A DNA stretch of 64,000 bases from Tissierella sp. P1 (GCF_002266425.1 NZ_NPMN01000011.1:62001-126000), one strand, 5' to 3'; counted from the stretch's first letter, positions 33,940 to 47,296 are shown. The notes: a model not told the origin generated them from the letters alone. A program made the numbers and translations.

Positions 33940-34899
33940 ATGAAATTCGAGCATATATCAGTTTTATTGAATGAAGTATTAGATGGATTAAATATAAAAG
34001 AAGATGGAATATATGTAGATGGAACTTTAGGAGGCGCTGGTCATTCAGCTGAGATTGTGAAGAGATTAACTACAGGAAAGTTAATAGGAATAGATCAAGA
34101 TTTAAATGCATTAAAAAAAGCAAGTAAAGTACTTAAAGAATATAGTGACAAGGTAATATTAATTCACAATAACTATGAAAATATATATGAAGTATTAAGT
34201 GATTTAGGGATTGAAAAAGTAGATGGAATTCTTTTAGACTTAGGTGTGTCATCACATCAGTTAGATGAAGAAAGCAGAGGGTTTTCCCATAATAAAGATG
34301 CACCATTAGATATGAGAATGGATGAGACAAGTTCTTTTTCTGCTTGGGATGTAGTAAATAAGTATTCTGAAGAAGAATTGGAAAAAATCATCTGGAATTA
34401 CGGTGAAGATAGATGGGCTAGAAGGATAGCCAAGTTTATTGTTGAAGAAAGGAAAGAAAAATCTATTGACACAACACTTCAGCTAGTGTCAGCTATTAAG
34501 AAAGCAATACCAAAGGAAGTAAGGAAAGATGGACATCACCCAGCTAAGAAAACATTTCAAGCTATTCGCATAGAAGTAAATAGAGAGCTAGATGTTTTAA
34601 TAGAATCAATTCCTAAGATGGTGAACCTTTTAAATCCAAATGGTAGATTAGCTATTATTACTTTTCATTCTTTAGAAGATAGAATTGTAAAAGAAGGATT
34701 TAAGGAATTATATCTTGACTGTATTTGTCCACCACATTTACCAAAATGTGTATGTCAGAAAACTAGAGAGATAGAAATTATTACTAGAAAACCAATAATA
34801 CCAAGCGAAGAAGAAATAACTATAAATCCTAGGTCTAGATCAGCTAAGCTTAGGATAGCTGAGAAACTTAATGTTCTAAATAGAAAAGGGGGAGAATAA
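33940..34899 (+). CDS. rsmH: 16S rRNA m4C1402 methyltransferase RsmH
   Basis: 319 aa. Class I SAM methyltransferase with [19 protein letters not shown] and PRSRSAKLR. Modifies C1402 of 16S rRNA. Typical second gene of the mraZ cluster, 14 bases downstream. Confidence 0.97.
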   Translation: MKFEHISVLLNEVLDGLNIKEDGIYVDGTLGGAGHSAEIVKRLTTGKLIGIDQDLNALKKASKVLKEYSDKVILIHNNYENIYEVLSDLGIEKVDGILLDLGVSSHQLDEESRGFSHNKDAPLDMRMDETSSFSAWDVVNKYSEEELEKIIWNYGEDRWARRIAKFIVEERKEKSIDTTLQLVSAIKKAIPKEVRKDGHHPAKKTFQAIRIEVNRELDVLIESIPKMVNLLNPNGRLAIITFHSLEDRIVKEGFKELYLDCICPPHLPKCVCQKTREIEIITRKPIIPSEEEITINPRSRSAKLRIAEKLNVLNRKGGE

Positions 34900-34900
34900 A

Positions 34901-35362
34901 TTGTTAGTAGCGAAAGAGCTTAGTTATTACCCTACAGAAGCACTAGAAGTCAAAGAGAAACCAAGAAAGAAAACAAGGAAAATACAAGAAAAAAAGAAGA
35001 AGAAAAATAATAGCCTTGCAAAGCTGACAATTATGAGTATACCTATGGTAATCTTAGGGATAGCTTTATCTATATTATTTCGATATGCAAATATAACAGC
35101 AGTGAGACAAGAAATAACTAATTTAGAAAGGCAGAAAGTAGAGCTTGAGAAGGTAAAATTAGATTTAGTAGCTGATCTTGAAGGAATAAAATCCTCAGTA
35201 AAAATTGCAGAGGATGCAGTTACAAAATTAGGCATGAATTATCCAACTGAGGGACAGATAGTATACGTTTCAATAAATGACAATAAAGCGGAACATGTGG
35301 AAAAAAATAGTATTGGAAAGCAAATAAGAAAGGTATTTAGCATGGTTACAAACTTGTTTTAG
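34901..35362 (+). CDS. ftsL: Cell division protein FtsL-like
   Basis: 153 aa, single-pass membrane protein: lysine-rich cytoplasmic tail (residues about 18-43), one membrane helix (46-66) and an external coiled coil with NLERQKVELEKVKLD. TTG start one base after rsmH with GGGGGAG upstream. Part of the FtsL-DivIB septal complex. Sequence is weakly conserved in this family, so the name rests on topology and position. Confidence 0.8.
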   Translation: MLVAKELSYYPTEALEVKEKPRKKTRKIQEKKKKKNNSLAKLTIMSIPMVILGIALSILFRYANITAVRQEITNLERQKVELEKVKLDLVADLEGIKSSVKIAEDAVTKLGMNYPTEGQIVYVSINDNKAEHVEKNSIGKQIRKVFSMVTNLF

Positions 35363-35374
35363 GAGGTAGTTGCT

Positions 35375-37534
35375 TTGGCAAAACCCAGTTATTCATCTAA
35401 GAAAAGATTATTATTTGTTTTTGGTGTAGTAGTTATGGTTTCTATACTTTTGATTGGAAGATTAGGTTACTTACAGATAGTAAAAGGTGAAGAACTGAAG
35501 AAAGGTGCATTAGAACAGTGGACCAAAGGAATAACTATAAAATCAAAACGTGGAGTTATTTATGATAGGAAAGGCAAAAAGTTAGCAGTAAGTATAACAG
35601 CATCTACAGTATGGGCTAGTCCGCCTGATATAAAAGATGCTCATAAAACCGCAAAAGAAGTGGCGAGAGTTTTAGGCCTAGATGAGGAAGTTGTATATAC
35701 TAAGATTACTAAAAAGATAGGAACTGAAAAACTAAAGCAGTGGATAACTAGAGAAGAAGCCGCAGAGTTGAGAAAGTTAAAATTACCTGGTATAGAAATA
35801 GTTGATGATAATAGAAGATATTATCCATATGGAAATTTTGCTTCTTTTGTATTAGGTTTTACTGATATTGACAATAATGGATTATATGGAATTGAAAGGA
35901 CTTATGACAAATACTTGACTGGTACACCAGGAAAATGGGTAAAAACTACAGATGCAGCAAGTAGACAATTACCTTTTGATGGTGAAAAGATATATGAAGC
36001 ATCAGATGGACTGTCAGTTGTTTTAACTATAGATGAGACAATACAACATTTTGCAGATAAGGCAGCTGAAGAAGCTGTAATAGTTACAGGTGCTAAGAAT
36101 GTTTCTATCATATTGATGGAACCAAAAACAGGAGATGTTTTAGCAATGTCTTCTAAGCCGGATTATGATCCTAATAATCCAAGAATACCATTAAATGAAG
36201 AAACTAAAAAGGAATGGGAAGCATTGCCACAGGAAGAGCTCCAAAAACGTTGGTATGATATGTGGAGAAATTTTGCTATCAATGATGCCTATGAACCAGG
36301 ATCTACATTCAAGGTAATCACTGCAGCTGCTGCCATTGAAGAGAATATTGCTAACCTGAATTCTCACTTTTATTGTAATGGGTTTGTTAGAGATATAAAA
36401 GGTGTATTATTAAGATGTGCTAGATGGTATAATCCTCATGGAGATCAGACATTTATAGAGGCAATGAACAATTCCTGTAACGTAGCTTTTGTTGATTTAG
36501 GTAGAAAAGTAGGGAAAGAATTATTATATAAATACATAAAAGCTTTTGGATTTGGTGAAACCACAGATATAGATTTAAATGGAGAACAGGGAGGCATTAT
36601 ACCAGCTAGTACAGATAGCATAAAGGAAGTAAATTTGGCTACAATGTCCTATGGTCATGGTATAGCAGTTACTCCTTTACAGTTAATTAATGCAGTATCT
36701 TCCATTGCTAATGGTGGTAATTTAATGAAGCCTAGACTTGTAAAAGAGTTAATAGATGATGAAGGAAAAATTGTTGAAACATTTGAGCCAGAAATAAAAA
36801 GAAAGGTTATATCAGAATCAACTTCTAAGACTATAATGGAAATGTTAGAAAATGTAGTTAGTGAAGGTACAGGAACTAAGGCATATATTCCAGGATTTAG
36901 AGTAGGTGGAAAAACAGGTACTGCTCAGAAGATTATTGATGGTAGATATGCACCAGGTAAGTATATTGGCTCTTTTGTTGGTGTAGCTCCAGCAGATAAC
37001 CCTCAAGTGGCAATATTGGTTGTAGTAGATGAACCTGTTGGGCAATATTATGGGGGAACTATAGCAGCACCTATAGCTAAGACTGTGTTAGAAGAGACTT
37101 TGAACTATCTCGAAGTTACACCAGTTTTTACAGAAGATGAGAAAGGGCAAATTATTGAAAAGGTAATAGTACCAGATGCGAGAAATATGAAGATTGGTGA
37201 TGCAGGAAAGATTTTCACTGAGAAAGGACTAAAGTATACAACTGAATATTTAAACTTAACCTCTGATTCAGTTGTAATAGATCAATTTCCATTACCAAAT
37301 ACAGAAGTTCAAAAAGGCTCAATAGTAGATTTATATGTAAATGAAAAAGCAGGAAAACGAATCATAATGCCTTATCTTATTGGAAAAGATAAGGAAGATG
37401 TAATTAAAATTCTTGATGAGTTAAATCTAAATTATGAGCTAAAGGGAGAAGGAAAAGCCAAGACTCAAAATCCAATACCTGGTGAAGAGATACCTATCAA
37501 TACAAAAATAGAGGTTGAATTTGGTGAGACATAA
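35375..37534 (+). CDS. spoVD: PASTA-domain penicillin-binding protein (SpoVD/FtsI)
   Basis: 719 aa. N-terminal membrane helix, dimerisation domain, then transpeptidase with PGSTFKV (SxxK serine), SCN in NNSCNVAF and KTGTAQ. Two C-terminal PASTA repeats follow (about residues 590-650 and 660-715), one more than in many SpoVD proteins. Cross-links septal or spore-cortex peptidoglycan. TTG start with GGAGGT upstream. Confidence 0.93.
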   Translation: MAKPSYSSKKRLLFVFGVVVMVSILLIGRLGYLQIVKGEELKKGALEQWTKGITIKSKRGVIYDRKGKKLAVSITASTVWASPPDIKDAHKTAKEVARVLGLDEEVVYTKITKKIGTEKLKQWITREEAAELRKLKLPGIEIVDDNRRYYPYGNFASFVLGFTDIDNNGLYGIERTYDKYLTGTPGKWVKTTDAASRQLPFDGEKIYEASDGLSVVLTIDETIQHFADKAAEEAVIVTGAKNVSIILMEPKTGDVLAMSSKPDYDPNNPRIPLNEETKKEWEALPQEELQKRWYDMWRNFAINDAYEPGSTFKVITAAAAIEENIANLNSHFYCNGFVRDIKGVLLRCARWYNPHGDQTFIEAMNNSCNVAFVDLGRKVGKELLYKYIKAFGFGETTDIDLNGEQGGIIPASTDSIKEVNLATMSYGHGIAVTPLQLINAVSSIANGGNLMKPRLVKELIDDEGKIVETFEPEIKRKVISESTSKTIMEMLENVVSEGTGTKAYIPGFRVGGKTGTAQKIIDGRYAPGKYIGSFVGVAPADNPQVAILVVVDEPVGQYYGGTIAAPIAKTVLEETLNYLEVTPVFTEDEKGQIIEKVIVPDARNMKIGDAGKIFTEKGLKYTTEYLNLTSDSVVIDQFPLPNTEVQKGSIVDLYVNEKAGKRIIMPYLIGKDKEDVIKILDELNLNYELKGEGKAKTQNPIPGEEIPINTKIEVEFGET

Positions 37535-37549
37535 GAGTAATATAATTAG

Positions 37550-37575
37550 AGGCAACTTAAATGAAGTTGCCTTTT
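37550..37575 (+). terminator. Terminator between spoVD and murE
   Basis: AGGCAACTT / AAGTTGCCT stem, short loop, then TTTT. It splits the cluster into at least two transcription units. Confidence 0.75.
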
Positions 37576-37616
37576 AGTTAATATTTTCATATAGGATAAA
37601 AGAAAGTAGGTGCATT

Positions 37617-39077
37617 ATGAATCTAAAGTATATTACAAGAGACTATGAATTTGAGTTAATTAAAGGAAAACTAGACATAAATATAACTGGAGTTGAAAAT
37701 GATTCAAGGAAAATACAAAAAGGGAACCTATTTATTGCAGAAAAAGGATTTACTGTAGATGGACATGATTACATTGACAAGGCAATAGAAAATGGAGCTG
37801 TAGGAGTAGTAGTAGAGAAGCAAGTATCTATTGATGAGGATATTACAGTAATTAAGGTGGAAAATTCAATAGATGCACTGGCAAAATTTTCTGGTATCTT
37901 TCATGAAGAGCCATGGAAGAATCTGCAGATGATAGGTATAACGGGAACTAATGGCAAGACATCTATCACTTATTTTATTAAAAGCATATTAGAGGAAAAC
38001 AATAAAAAAGTAGGGATTATTGGAACTATTGGAGCAGTTATTGGAGATGAAAATATAAAAATTGATAATACTACGCCAAATGCCTTAATTATTCATGATT
38101 TATTAAAGAAAATGGCAGATATAGAAACAGATACTTGTATTATGGAAGTTTCATCTCATTCTTTAGAACTTAAAAGAGTAGAGTATATGGATTTTCAAAT
38201 AGGATTATTTACTAATCTTACTAAAGATCATTTAGATTATCATGAAACAATGGAAAAATATTTTAATAGTAAATTAAAGCTTTTCTATAAAACAGATAAA
38301 GCTAATATAATAAATATAGATGACGATTATGGAAAGAAGATTGTTGAAATAGTAGGGGAAAGGGTGCCTTTACTAACATATGGAATAAAGGAAAAGTCAG
38401 ATGTTTTTGCATCTGATATAGAATTTACATTATCTAAAGTCAGATTTACTTTAAATACTCCTAAGGGTAAAACTAATGTACTTCTGAATGTACCAGGAGA
38501 GTTTAGTGTATATAATGCATTGGCAGCAGCAGCTTGTGCATATTCATATGAAATTCCTTTAGAAATTATTAAAAAGGGGCTAGAAGCAGTTGAAGAGATA
38601 AAGGGAAGATTCGAGGTTGTGCCTACAAATACTGATTATACGGTTATTATTGATTTTGCCCATACTGCAGATGCTCTAGATAAGGTACTTACTGTCATTG
38701 ATGAATTTGCAGAAGGTAGAAAAATAGTTGTATTCGGGGCAGGTGGCAATAGAGACAAGACTAAAAGGCCAGAAATGGGAGAAACTGTAGGACGTCATGC
38801 AGATTTATTTATAGTTACATCAGATAATCCAAGGTATGAGGACCCAGAGATGATAATTGAAGATGTTTTGGTTGGTACAAGAAAAGCAAATGGAAAATAT
38901 ATAAAAATAGTTGATAGAATAGAAGCCATAAAATATGCGATAGATAATGCTAGACCTAAAGATATAATATTGCTAGCTGGAAAGGGGCATGAAACTTATA
39001 CCTTATTAAGGGAAAAACTTAATCCCTGTGATGAAAGACAAATTGTTCTTGATTATTTACATTCAAAGAATAATTAA
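37617..39077 (+). CDS. murE: UDP-MurNAc-tripeptide synthetase (MurE)
   Basis: 486 aa. Mur-ligase with ITGTNGKTS ATP loop and TSDNPRYED; the DNPR motif indicates meso-diaminopimelate as the added amino acid. Full three-domain length. Confidence 0.96.
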   Translation: MNLKYITRDYEFELIKGKLDINITGVENDSRKIQKGNLFIAEKGFTVDGHDYIDKAIENGAVGVVVEKQVSIDEDITVIKVENSIDALAKFSGIFHEEPWKNLQMIGITGTNGKTSITYFIKSILEENNKKVGIIGTIGAVIGDENIKIDNTTPNALIIHDLLKKMADIETDTCIMEVSSHSLELKRVEYMDFQIGLFTNLTKDHLDYHETMEKYFNSKLKLFYKTDKANIINIDDDYGKKIVEIVGERVPLLTYGIKEKSDVFASDIEFTLSKVRFTLNTPKGKTNVLLNVPGEFSVYNALAAAACAYSYEIPLEIIKKGLEAVEEIKGRFEVVPTNTDYTVIIDFAHTADALDKVLTVIDEFAEGRKIVVFGAGGNRDKTKRPEMGETVGRHADLFIVTSDNPRYEDPEMIIEDVLVGTRKANGKYIKIVDRIEAIKYAIDNARPKDIILLAGKGHETYTLLREKLNPCDERQIVLDYLHSKNN

Positions 39078-39110
39078 GACTTGGATTAGATACTTGAGAG
39101 GAGAAAATAA

Positions 39111-40079
<969 letters not shown>

Positions 40080-40097
40080 GGAAAGTGAGCTGGTTTT

Positions 40098-41446
40098 ATG
40101 TACTTGAAAAATAAAAGGGTTTTAGTTCTTGGACTTGGTGTCTCTGGATTGTCTACTGTAAAAGCTCTTCATAGATTGGGAGCAAATATTGTAGTATCTG
40201 ATTCTAAAACTAAAGAGGAATTGAAGGATTTTTTTGATAATATAAAGATATATATGTTGAAAAACATTTAAATACTAATGATATACCTTTAGAGGATATT
40301 GATTTAATAGTTAAAAGTCCTGGTATTCCACCAACAGCTCCTATTTTACTAAAGGCTCAGCTAAGAAATATTGAAATAACAACAGATATTGAACTTGCAT
40401 ATAGGATTTCTCCTACAGATAGGATAATAACCATAACAGGTACTAATGGAAAAACAACTACTACGGCTTTAATAGGTGAAATTTTTAAGAAGGCTGATTA
40501 CAATACATATGTTGCAGGGAATATCGGTGTTGGTATTCTATGGAATATGGTGAATGCAGAAAAAGAAGATGTTTTTGTAATAGAAGCCAGTAGCTTTCAA
40601 TTAGAAAATACTATATATTTTAAACCAAGAGTAAGCCTTATAACTAATATTACACCAGACCACTTAAATTGGCATGGTTCATTAAATAATTATATTAGTG
40701 CTAAGAAAAAGATATTTAAAAATCAAGATGAATCTGATTATACAGTATTAAATTATGATGATAAGACTCTTAGAGAAATGGAAGAGGAAGTTAATTCAAA
40801 TATTATTTGGTTTAGTGTAAATCATAAATTAGATAATGGTGTATATATTGATGGTGACTATATAGTTATAAAAGATGGAGAAACCATTATAAAAGCCCTA
40901 CCACACAAAGACCTTAAAATAATATTAGAAAATGCACTAGCAAGTATTGCAGTAGGATGGGCTATGGGCATAGACGTAGAAATAATAGCAAAAGTTTTAT
41001 CAGAGTTTAAAGGATTAGAACATAGAATAGAATATGTAGAGACTATAGATGAAATGTCTTTTTATAATGATTCTAAAGGAACAAATCCTGATTCAACTAT
41101 TAAAGCAATAGAAGCTATAAATAGTCCAATAATATTAATAGCAGGTGGGTATGATAAGGGATCTGAATTCGATGAATTAATTAAATCTTTTAATGGAAAG
41201 GTTAAAGATCTAATACTTTTAGGAGAAACTAAGGAAAAAATTAAAGAAACTGCTTTAACTTGCGGATTTAATAATATACATTTAGTAGAAAATATGCATG
41301 AAGCAGTTAAATTAGCCTATGACCTTGGTCAAAGGAAGGATAATATTTTATTATCTCCTGCTTGTGCATCTTGGGATATGTACAGTAACTTTGAAGAAAG
41401 AGGTCAAGATTTTAAGGATGCCGTTTATGGTCTAAAGGAGGATTAA
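40098..41446 (+). pseudogene. murD: UDP-MurNAc-L-alanine:D-glutamate ligase, frameshifted
   Basis: Starts MYLKNKRVLVLGLGVSG at 40098 and stops early at 40269-40271. The matching continuation (DIYVEKHLNTNDIPLEDIDL, then TGTNGKTTTTALIGEIF) is in another frame to 41446. Adding one A to the AAA run at 40244-40246 restores a full-length MurD of about 450 aa. MurD is essential, no second copy is visible, and all other motifs are intact, so a sequence error is more likely than true loss. Confidence 0.9.
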
Positions 41447-41447
41447 A

Positions 41448-42575
41448 ATGGCAAAAGGGAAATCAGTGAAAAAGAAAAAAGCTGTTGATTTTAGTTTGCT
41501 TATGGGAGCTTTAATTTTAGTATTTATTGGTATAATCATGGTATTTAGTTCATCCTGGCCAGAGGCTATGCAGGACTTTGGAGATGGTTATCACTTTTTA
41601 AAGAAACAAATAATAGCTGCATCTGTAGGCCTAGTGGGAATGATAATTTGTATGAATATTGATTATAAAATTTGGAAGAAGTATTCATTTTGGGTATACT
41701 TACTAGCTTTGATTTCTGGTGCTTTAATATTTTCACCACTAGGAAAAGAAGCAAAAGGTGCTAGAAGATGGATTAATTTGGGATTTACAACTTTTATGCC
41801 TTCTGATGCTATAAAAATTGGTTCTATTATCTATTTTGCAAACTTTCTTTCAAATAAGAAGGAACATATAAGAACTTTAAAACAAGGAACAATACCTGCT
41901 TTAATCATTATAGGTATATCCTGTGGTTTTATATATGTGCAAAAAGATTTAGGCACTACTATTACCTTAGCAGGTACTTTAATGAGTATGTTCTTTATAG
42001 CTGGGATGAATTTATATCATTTGATTTTTATGGGCGTAGGGGCAGTAGGTCTGGGATTTTTAGTATTATCAGGACCAGATAATGCATATAGACGAAATAG
42101 AATAACTGCATTTAGAGATCCTTTTGCTTATAAACTTGATATTGGCTGGCAAGCGGTACAATCTTTATATGCTCTAGGTTCAGGTGGATTATTTGGTTTA
42201 GGATTAGGGAAAAGCAGACAAAAATTTTCATATATACCTGAGTCCTACAATGATTTTATATTTTCAATTATAGGGGAAGAATTAGGTTTTCTAGGTACTT
42301 TAACTGTTATTCTAATATTGATGTTAATTATTTGGAGGGGAATACGTATCGCACTTAGTATAGATGATAGTTTTGGATGCTTCTTAGCATCAGGAATTAC
42401 AGCTTTAGTGACAGTTCAATCTTTAATTCATATAGCAGTAGTAACATCGTCTATACCTACTACAGGAATTACGCTACCTTTCGTTTCTTATGGAGGTACT
42501 TCCTTGATGATTTATATGTCTGCCATAGGAATATTACTGAACATTTCAAGGCATGCAAATTTAGATAGGAGCTGA
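41448..42575 (+). CDS. ftsW: SEDS-family glycosyltransferase (SpoVE/FtsW)
   Basis: 375 aa, ten membrane helices. GIIMVFSSS, PSDAIKIG, YIPESYNDFIFSIIGEE and the late FVSYGGTS region match FtsW/SpoVE. Polymerises glycan chains with its partner PBP. Position between murD and murG fits SpoVE or FtsW; the two cannot be told apart here. Confidence 0.93.
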   Translation: MAKGKSVKKKKAVDFSLLMGALILVFIGIIMVFSSSWPEAMQDFGDGYHFLKKQIIAASVGLVGMIICMNIDYKIWKKYSFWVYLLALISGALIFSPLGKEAKGARRWINLGFTTFMPSDAIKIGSIIYFANFLSNKKEHIRTLKQGTIPALIIIGISCGFIYVQKDLGTTITLAGTLMSMFFIAGMNLYHLIFMGVGAVGLGFLVLSGPDNAYRRNRITAFRDPFAYKLDIGWQAVQSLYALGSGGLFGLGLGKSRQKFSYIPESYNDFIFSIIGEELGFLGTLTVILILMLIIWRGIRIALSIDDSFGCFLASGITALVTVQSLIHIAVVTSSIPTTGITLPFVSYGGTSLMIYMSAIGILLNISRHANLDRS

Positions 42576-42580
42576 AGATT

Positions 42581-43684
42581 ATGAAGTATTTGATTACAGG
42601 TGGAGGCACTGGAGGGCATATCTATCCTGCTTTAGCCATTGCAAAAGAAATAAAACGTAAAGATAAAAATGCAGAAATTCTTTATGTTGGAACAGAAAAA
42701 GGTTTAGAATCAGAGCTAGTTCCAAAGGAAGGATTTCAATTTAGAACTATAAGAGTGAAGGGAATGCCTAGAAAAATAAACAAAGAATCACTTATAGCTA
42801 TTAAGGAATTAATTCATGGAATCAATGACGCAAAAAAAATAATAAAAGATTTTAGACCAAATGTAGTAATAGGTACTGGCGGATATGTATGTGGACCAGT
42901 GGTATATATGGCAAAAAAGAAAAAAATACCTGCATTAATACATGAACAAAATGCTTTTCCTGGTATTACAAATAAAATATTATCAAGATATGTTGATAAA
43001 GTTGCTGTAACTTTTGACGAAGCAAAAAAATATTTTAAATATCCTGATAGAGTTTTAAATACTGGAAACCCAATTCGCAAAGAAATTCTTGAAATAAATA
43101 AAGAAGAAGCATATAAAGTGTTAGATATAGATAAAAATATTCCTTTTGTTTTATCTTTCGGAGGTAGTGGAGGACAAAAAACTTTAAATGACGCAATGTA
43201 TTATTTCATAAAGGAATCTATGGGAAAGGGAGATATACAGATAATACATGTAACAGGTAAAAGATTTTATGATGAATTCATAGACAGATTAAAAAAGGAT
43301 AATATTAATTTAAATAAGAATATTAGAGTATTTCCCTATTTATATCAAATACCTGAAGCCATTAATATTGCAACACTTGTGGTTACTAGCTCAGGAGCTA
43401 TTACTTTGGCTGAAATTTCCGCTGTGGGAGTTCCAAGTATTTTGATACCAAAATCATATACCGCTGAGAATCATCAAGAATTTAATGCTAGAGCCTTTGA
43501 AAATAAGGGGGCTTCTATATTAGTTCTTGAGAAGGATATAAAAGAGAATACATTAAATGATATTATATATAGTGTAATTCAAGATAAAGAAAGATTAGCA
43601 CAAATGGCAAGTAAAAGTAAAAAGCTTGGGAAAATTGATGCATCAGAAAGAATAGTTGAACTCATAAATACAATTGTCAAATAA
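42581..43684 (+). CDS. murG: UDP-GlcNAc:lipid I transferase
   Basis: 367 aa GT28 enzyme: GGGTGGHIYPALAIA, then HEQNAFPG and SGAITLAEISAVG. Adds GlcNAc to make lipid II. Starts 6 bases after ftsW. Confidence 0.97.
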   Translation: MKYLITGGGTGGHIYPALAIAKEIKRKDKNAEILYVGTEKGLESELVPKEGFQFRTIRVKGMPRKINKESLIAIKELIHGINDAKKIIKDFRPNVVIGTGGYVCGPVVYMAKKKKIPALIHEQNAFPGITNKILSRYVDKVAVTFDEAKKYFKYPDRVLNTGNPIRKEILEINKEEAYKVLDIDKNIPFVLSFGGSGGQKTLNDAMYYFIKESMGKGDIQIIHVTGKRFYDEFIDRLKKDNINLNKNIRVFPYLYQIPEAINIATLVVTSSGAITLAEISAVGVPSILIPKSYTAENHQEFNARAFENKGASILVLEKDIKENTLNDIIYSVIQDKERLAQMASKSKKLGKIDASERIVELINTIVK

Positions 43685-43761
43685 TAATATGTAACCCCAT
43701 TTTCATCCATGCATAATATGGTCATATATACTTAATTATGAGCATACATGGAGGTGATTTG

Positions 43762-45015
<1,254 letters not shown>

Positions 45016-45064
45016 CAGCTTTTGCTGCTAGTTATTTAGAAGGACAGGCCTAGGGGTGAAGACA

Positions 45065-45826
45065 ATGAAAAAGATTTCCCGTGTGGAAAGAAAAATGAGA
45101 AGAAGAAGGTTCTTTTTTCGATTTGTATTATTAATATCTTTAATTTTATTAGTATTTGCACTAGCTCTTAATTCTGATTTTTTTGTTATAGATAATATAA
45201 AAGTAATAGGGAATAATAAAATCCCAAAAGATAATATAATTAGTGCATCATCTATAAATATTGGAGAAAATATATTTAAAGTAAGCACTAAGTCGGGAAA
45301 ACGAGGTTTAATGAATTTACCATATATAAAGGAAGTAAAGATAAAAAGAAAGTTTCCAAAAGGAATTATTATTGATATTATAGAACGTAAAGAAATAATA
45401 CAGATAAAAGAAATTTCCTCTTTTATATTGCTTGATATTGAGGGGTATATACTAGATATTGTAGATATTCAAAATGAAAAATTACCACTATTGTTAGGTG
45501 TGAAAATAGAAGATAAGAAACCAGGAGATAATATATTTTTAGAATCAGAAATTAAGGATAATATTGAGTTTATATCTGAAGGACATGCTATTGGATTATT
45601 GCCAAAAATGAAAGAAATTAACATGGTAGATAATAACAATGTTAATATAAGACTAATTGATGGTATTTCTGTTGCCTTTGGTACCCTTGATAATGTAAAA
45701 TATAAATTGAACTACTTAAATGAAATATTAAAGAATATTGAGAAAGACCAAATACCATGTAAGATGATTTTAATGGACAGAGGAGATAATCCTATAGTTG
45801 TACTTGATGAAGAAGGGGAGGGGTAA
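45065..45826 (+). CDS. divIB: Cell division protein FtsQ/DivIB
   Basis: 253 aa. Basic cytoplasmic tail, one membrane helix (about 18-38), then a POTRA domain (FFVIDNIKVIGNNKIPKDNII, here as FVIDNIKVIGNNKIP and onward). ATG at 45065 (AGGGGTGA five bases upstream) preferred to the GTG within that site. Bridges FtsL and divisome. Confidence 0.85.
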   Translation: MKKISRVERKMRRRRFFFRFVLLISLILLVFALALNSDFFVIDNIKVIGNNKIPKDNIISASSINIGENIFKVSTKSGKRGLMNLPYIKEVKIKRKFPKGIIIDIIERKEIIQIKEISSFILLDIEGYILDIVDIQNEKLPLLLGVKIEDKKPGDNIFLESEIKDNIEFISEGHAIGLLPKMKEINMVDNNNVNIRLIDGISVAFGTLDNVKYKLNYLNEILKNIEKDQIPCKMILMDRGDNPIVVLDEEGEG

Positions 45827-45827
45827 A

Positions 45828-46559
45828 ATGAAAAAAGCTAAGGAATATATTGCATTAACATTAGTATCGATTTTTTTGGGGGTTATTTTATCCATCCAGT
45901 TTAAAACCATAAATAAAACTGTTGGTGAAGGAGTTTTACCTACACAGAGGGCGCAGCAATTAGCTGTGGAACTTAAGAAGGCTCAAAACGAAAGAGAATC
46001 CCAAGCCAAAAGAATTGAAGAACTGGAAACTAAAATAAAGCAATATGAAATGAGTGAAGTAGATAAAAATGTGTATGCAGAAAATCTATATAATGATACA
46101 ATGAAATATAGAATGCTTGCAGGATATTTAGACTTAGAAGGACCTGGAATTGTAATGGAGATAAATGATCCGCCTGTAGATCTTGAATTTGGTGAAGGAT
46201 ATAGTATTATAGATGAATTAGAATTAGTACTTCAAGTAATATCAGTTTTAAATGCAGCTGATGCTGAAGCTATATCTATTAATGATCAAAGATATACAGC
46301 TTTTACAGAAATAGAAAAGGCAGGAAATCATATTGAAATAAATGGAGTATCTACTAGTGTTCCAATTGTTATTAAAGCCATTGGAAAGCCAGAGACATTG
46401 GAATCAGCATTAAATCTTAAAGGTGGAATAGTTACACATTTAAGATCTTATGATTATCTTGTTCAAGTAAACCAAGAATCTAATATTACTATACCCAAAT
46501 ATAGAAAAATCAAGGAATTTATATATTCAAGTCCAGTTGAAGAAAATATAAATCAATAG
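45828..46559 (+). CDS. DUF881-family membrane-anchored protein, copy 1
   Basis: 243 aa from ATG 45828 (GGGAGGGG). Membrane anchor (about 7-24), coiled coil (QLAVELKKAQNERESQ, then RIEELETKIKQYE) and the DUF881 globular domain with LEGPGIVMEI and AEAISINDQRYTAFTEI. Between divIB and ftsZ as in many Firmicutes; division-linked, function poorly known. Confidence 0.88.
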   Translation: MKKAKEYIALTLVSIFLGVILSIQFKTINKTVGEGVLPTQRAQQLAVELKKAQNERESQAKRIEELETKIKQYEMSEVDKNVYAENLYNDTMKYRMLAGYLDLEGPGIVMEINDPPVDLEFGEGYSIIDELELVLQVISVLNAADAEAISINDQRYTAFTEIEKAGNHIEINGVSTSVPIVIKAIGKPETLESALNLKGGIVTHLRSYDYLVQVNQESNITIPKYRKIKEFIYSSPVEENINQ

Positions 46560-46570
46560 GGGTGATTATT

Positions 46571-47296
46571 ATGAAAAACAATAATCCTAGAGTCATCCTA
46601 ACCTTATTTAGTATTATAATAGGTATTTTTATAGCTACTCAAATAAAAATGAAACTTGAGACGTATGCTCCAGTAACTCTTAAATCATTACAAGCAACAA
46701 AAGCTGAAATCATCTCAATCAATAATGAAATTTCTGAATTAAATAAATTAATTAAGATGAAAGAAGAGGAATTAGAGCTGCTGGAAAACATTGCAAAAGG
46801 TGACGATAATATAATAGATATTCTATTAGAACAAATTAAATACAATAAAATACATTCTGGTCGAACGGATCTGAAGGGTCCAGGAGTTGTTATTACTATG
46901 TATGATAATCCAGAGGAAACGGTTGTAGGATTTGATATTAATGATGATGTTATTCATGATGTAGACATATTAAATATAATAAATGATTTGAGAATAGCAG
47001 GAGCAGAGGCTATAAGCATCAATGGCGAAATGGTACTTGCTACATCAGAAATAAAATGTGGTGGTCCTACTATTAGAATAAATGGCAGAAGTTCAGCGAC
47101 TCCTTTTGTTATTAAAGCTATTGGTGATCCAAAGCTACTATATGCTGCTGTCAATGCACCTGGAACTTATGGTGATATACTAAAAAATGTATATCAAATA
47201 GGTTTTGAACCAGAAATACAGGATTCAATAACAATTCCTGGTTTTACGAGAGCATTTAATTTTAAATACGCCAAAAAATTAGGGGAGGGTGATTAA
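46571..47296 (+). CDS. DUF881-family membrane-anchored protein, copy 2
   Basis: 241 aa from ATG 46571 (GGGGTGAT). Same layout as its neighbour: one anchor helix, coiled coil (EIISINNEISELNKLIKMKE), DUF881 core with LKGPGVVITMYD and AEAISINGEMVLATSEI. Tandem duplication of the gene at 45828. Confidence 0.88.
   Translation: MKNNNPRVILTLFSIIIGIFIATQIKMKLETYAPVTLKSLQATKAEIISINNEISELNKLIKMKEEELELLENIAKGDDNIIDILLEQIKYNKIHSGRTDLKGPGVVITMYDNPEETVVGFDINDDVIHDVDILNIINDLRIAGAEAISINGEMVLATSEIKCGGPTIRINGRSSATPFVIKAIGDPKLLYAAVNAPGTYGDILKNVYQIGFEPEIQDSITIPGFTRAFNFKYAKKLGEGD

Noticed and set aside
40547..41446. 299-aa frame taken as a separate short Mur ligase
   Set aside because: It lacks the N-terminal domain that lies directly upstream in another frame; it is the second part of murD.
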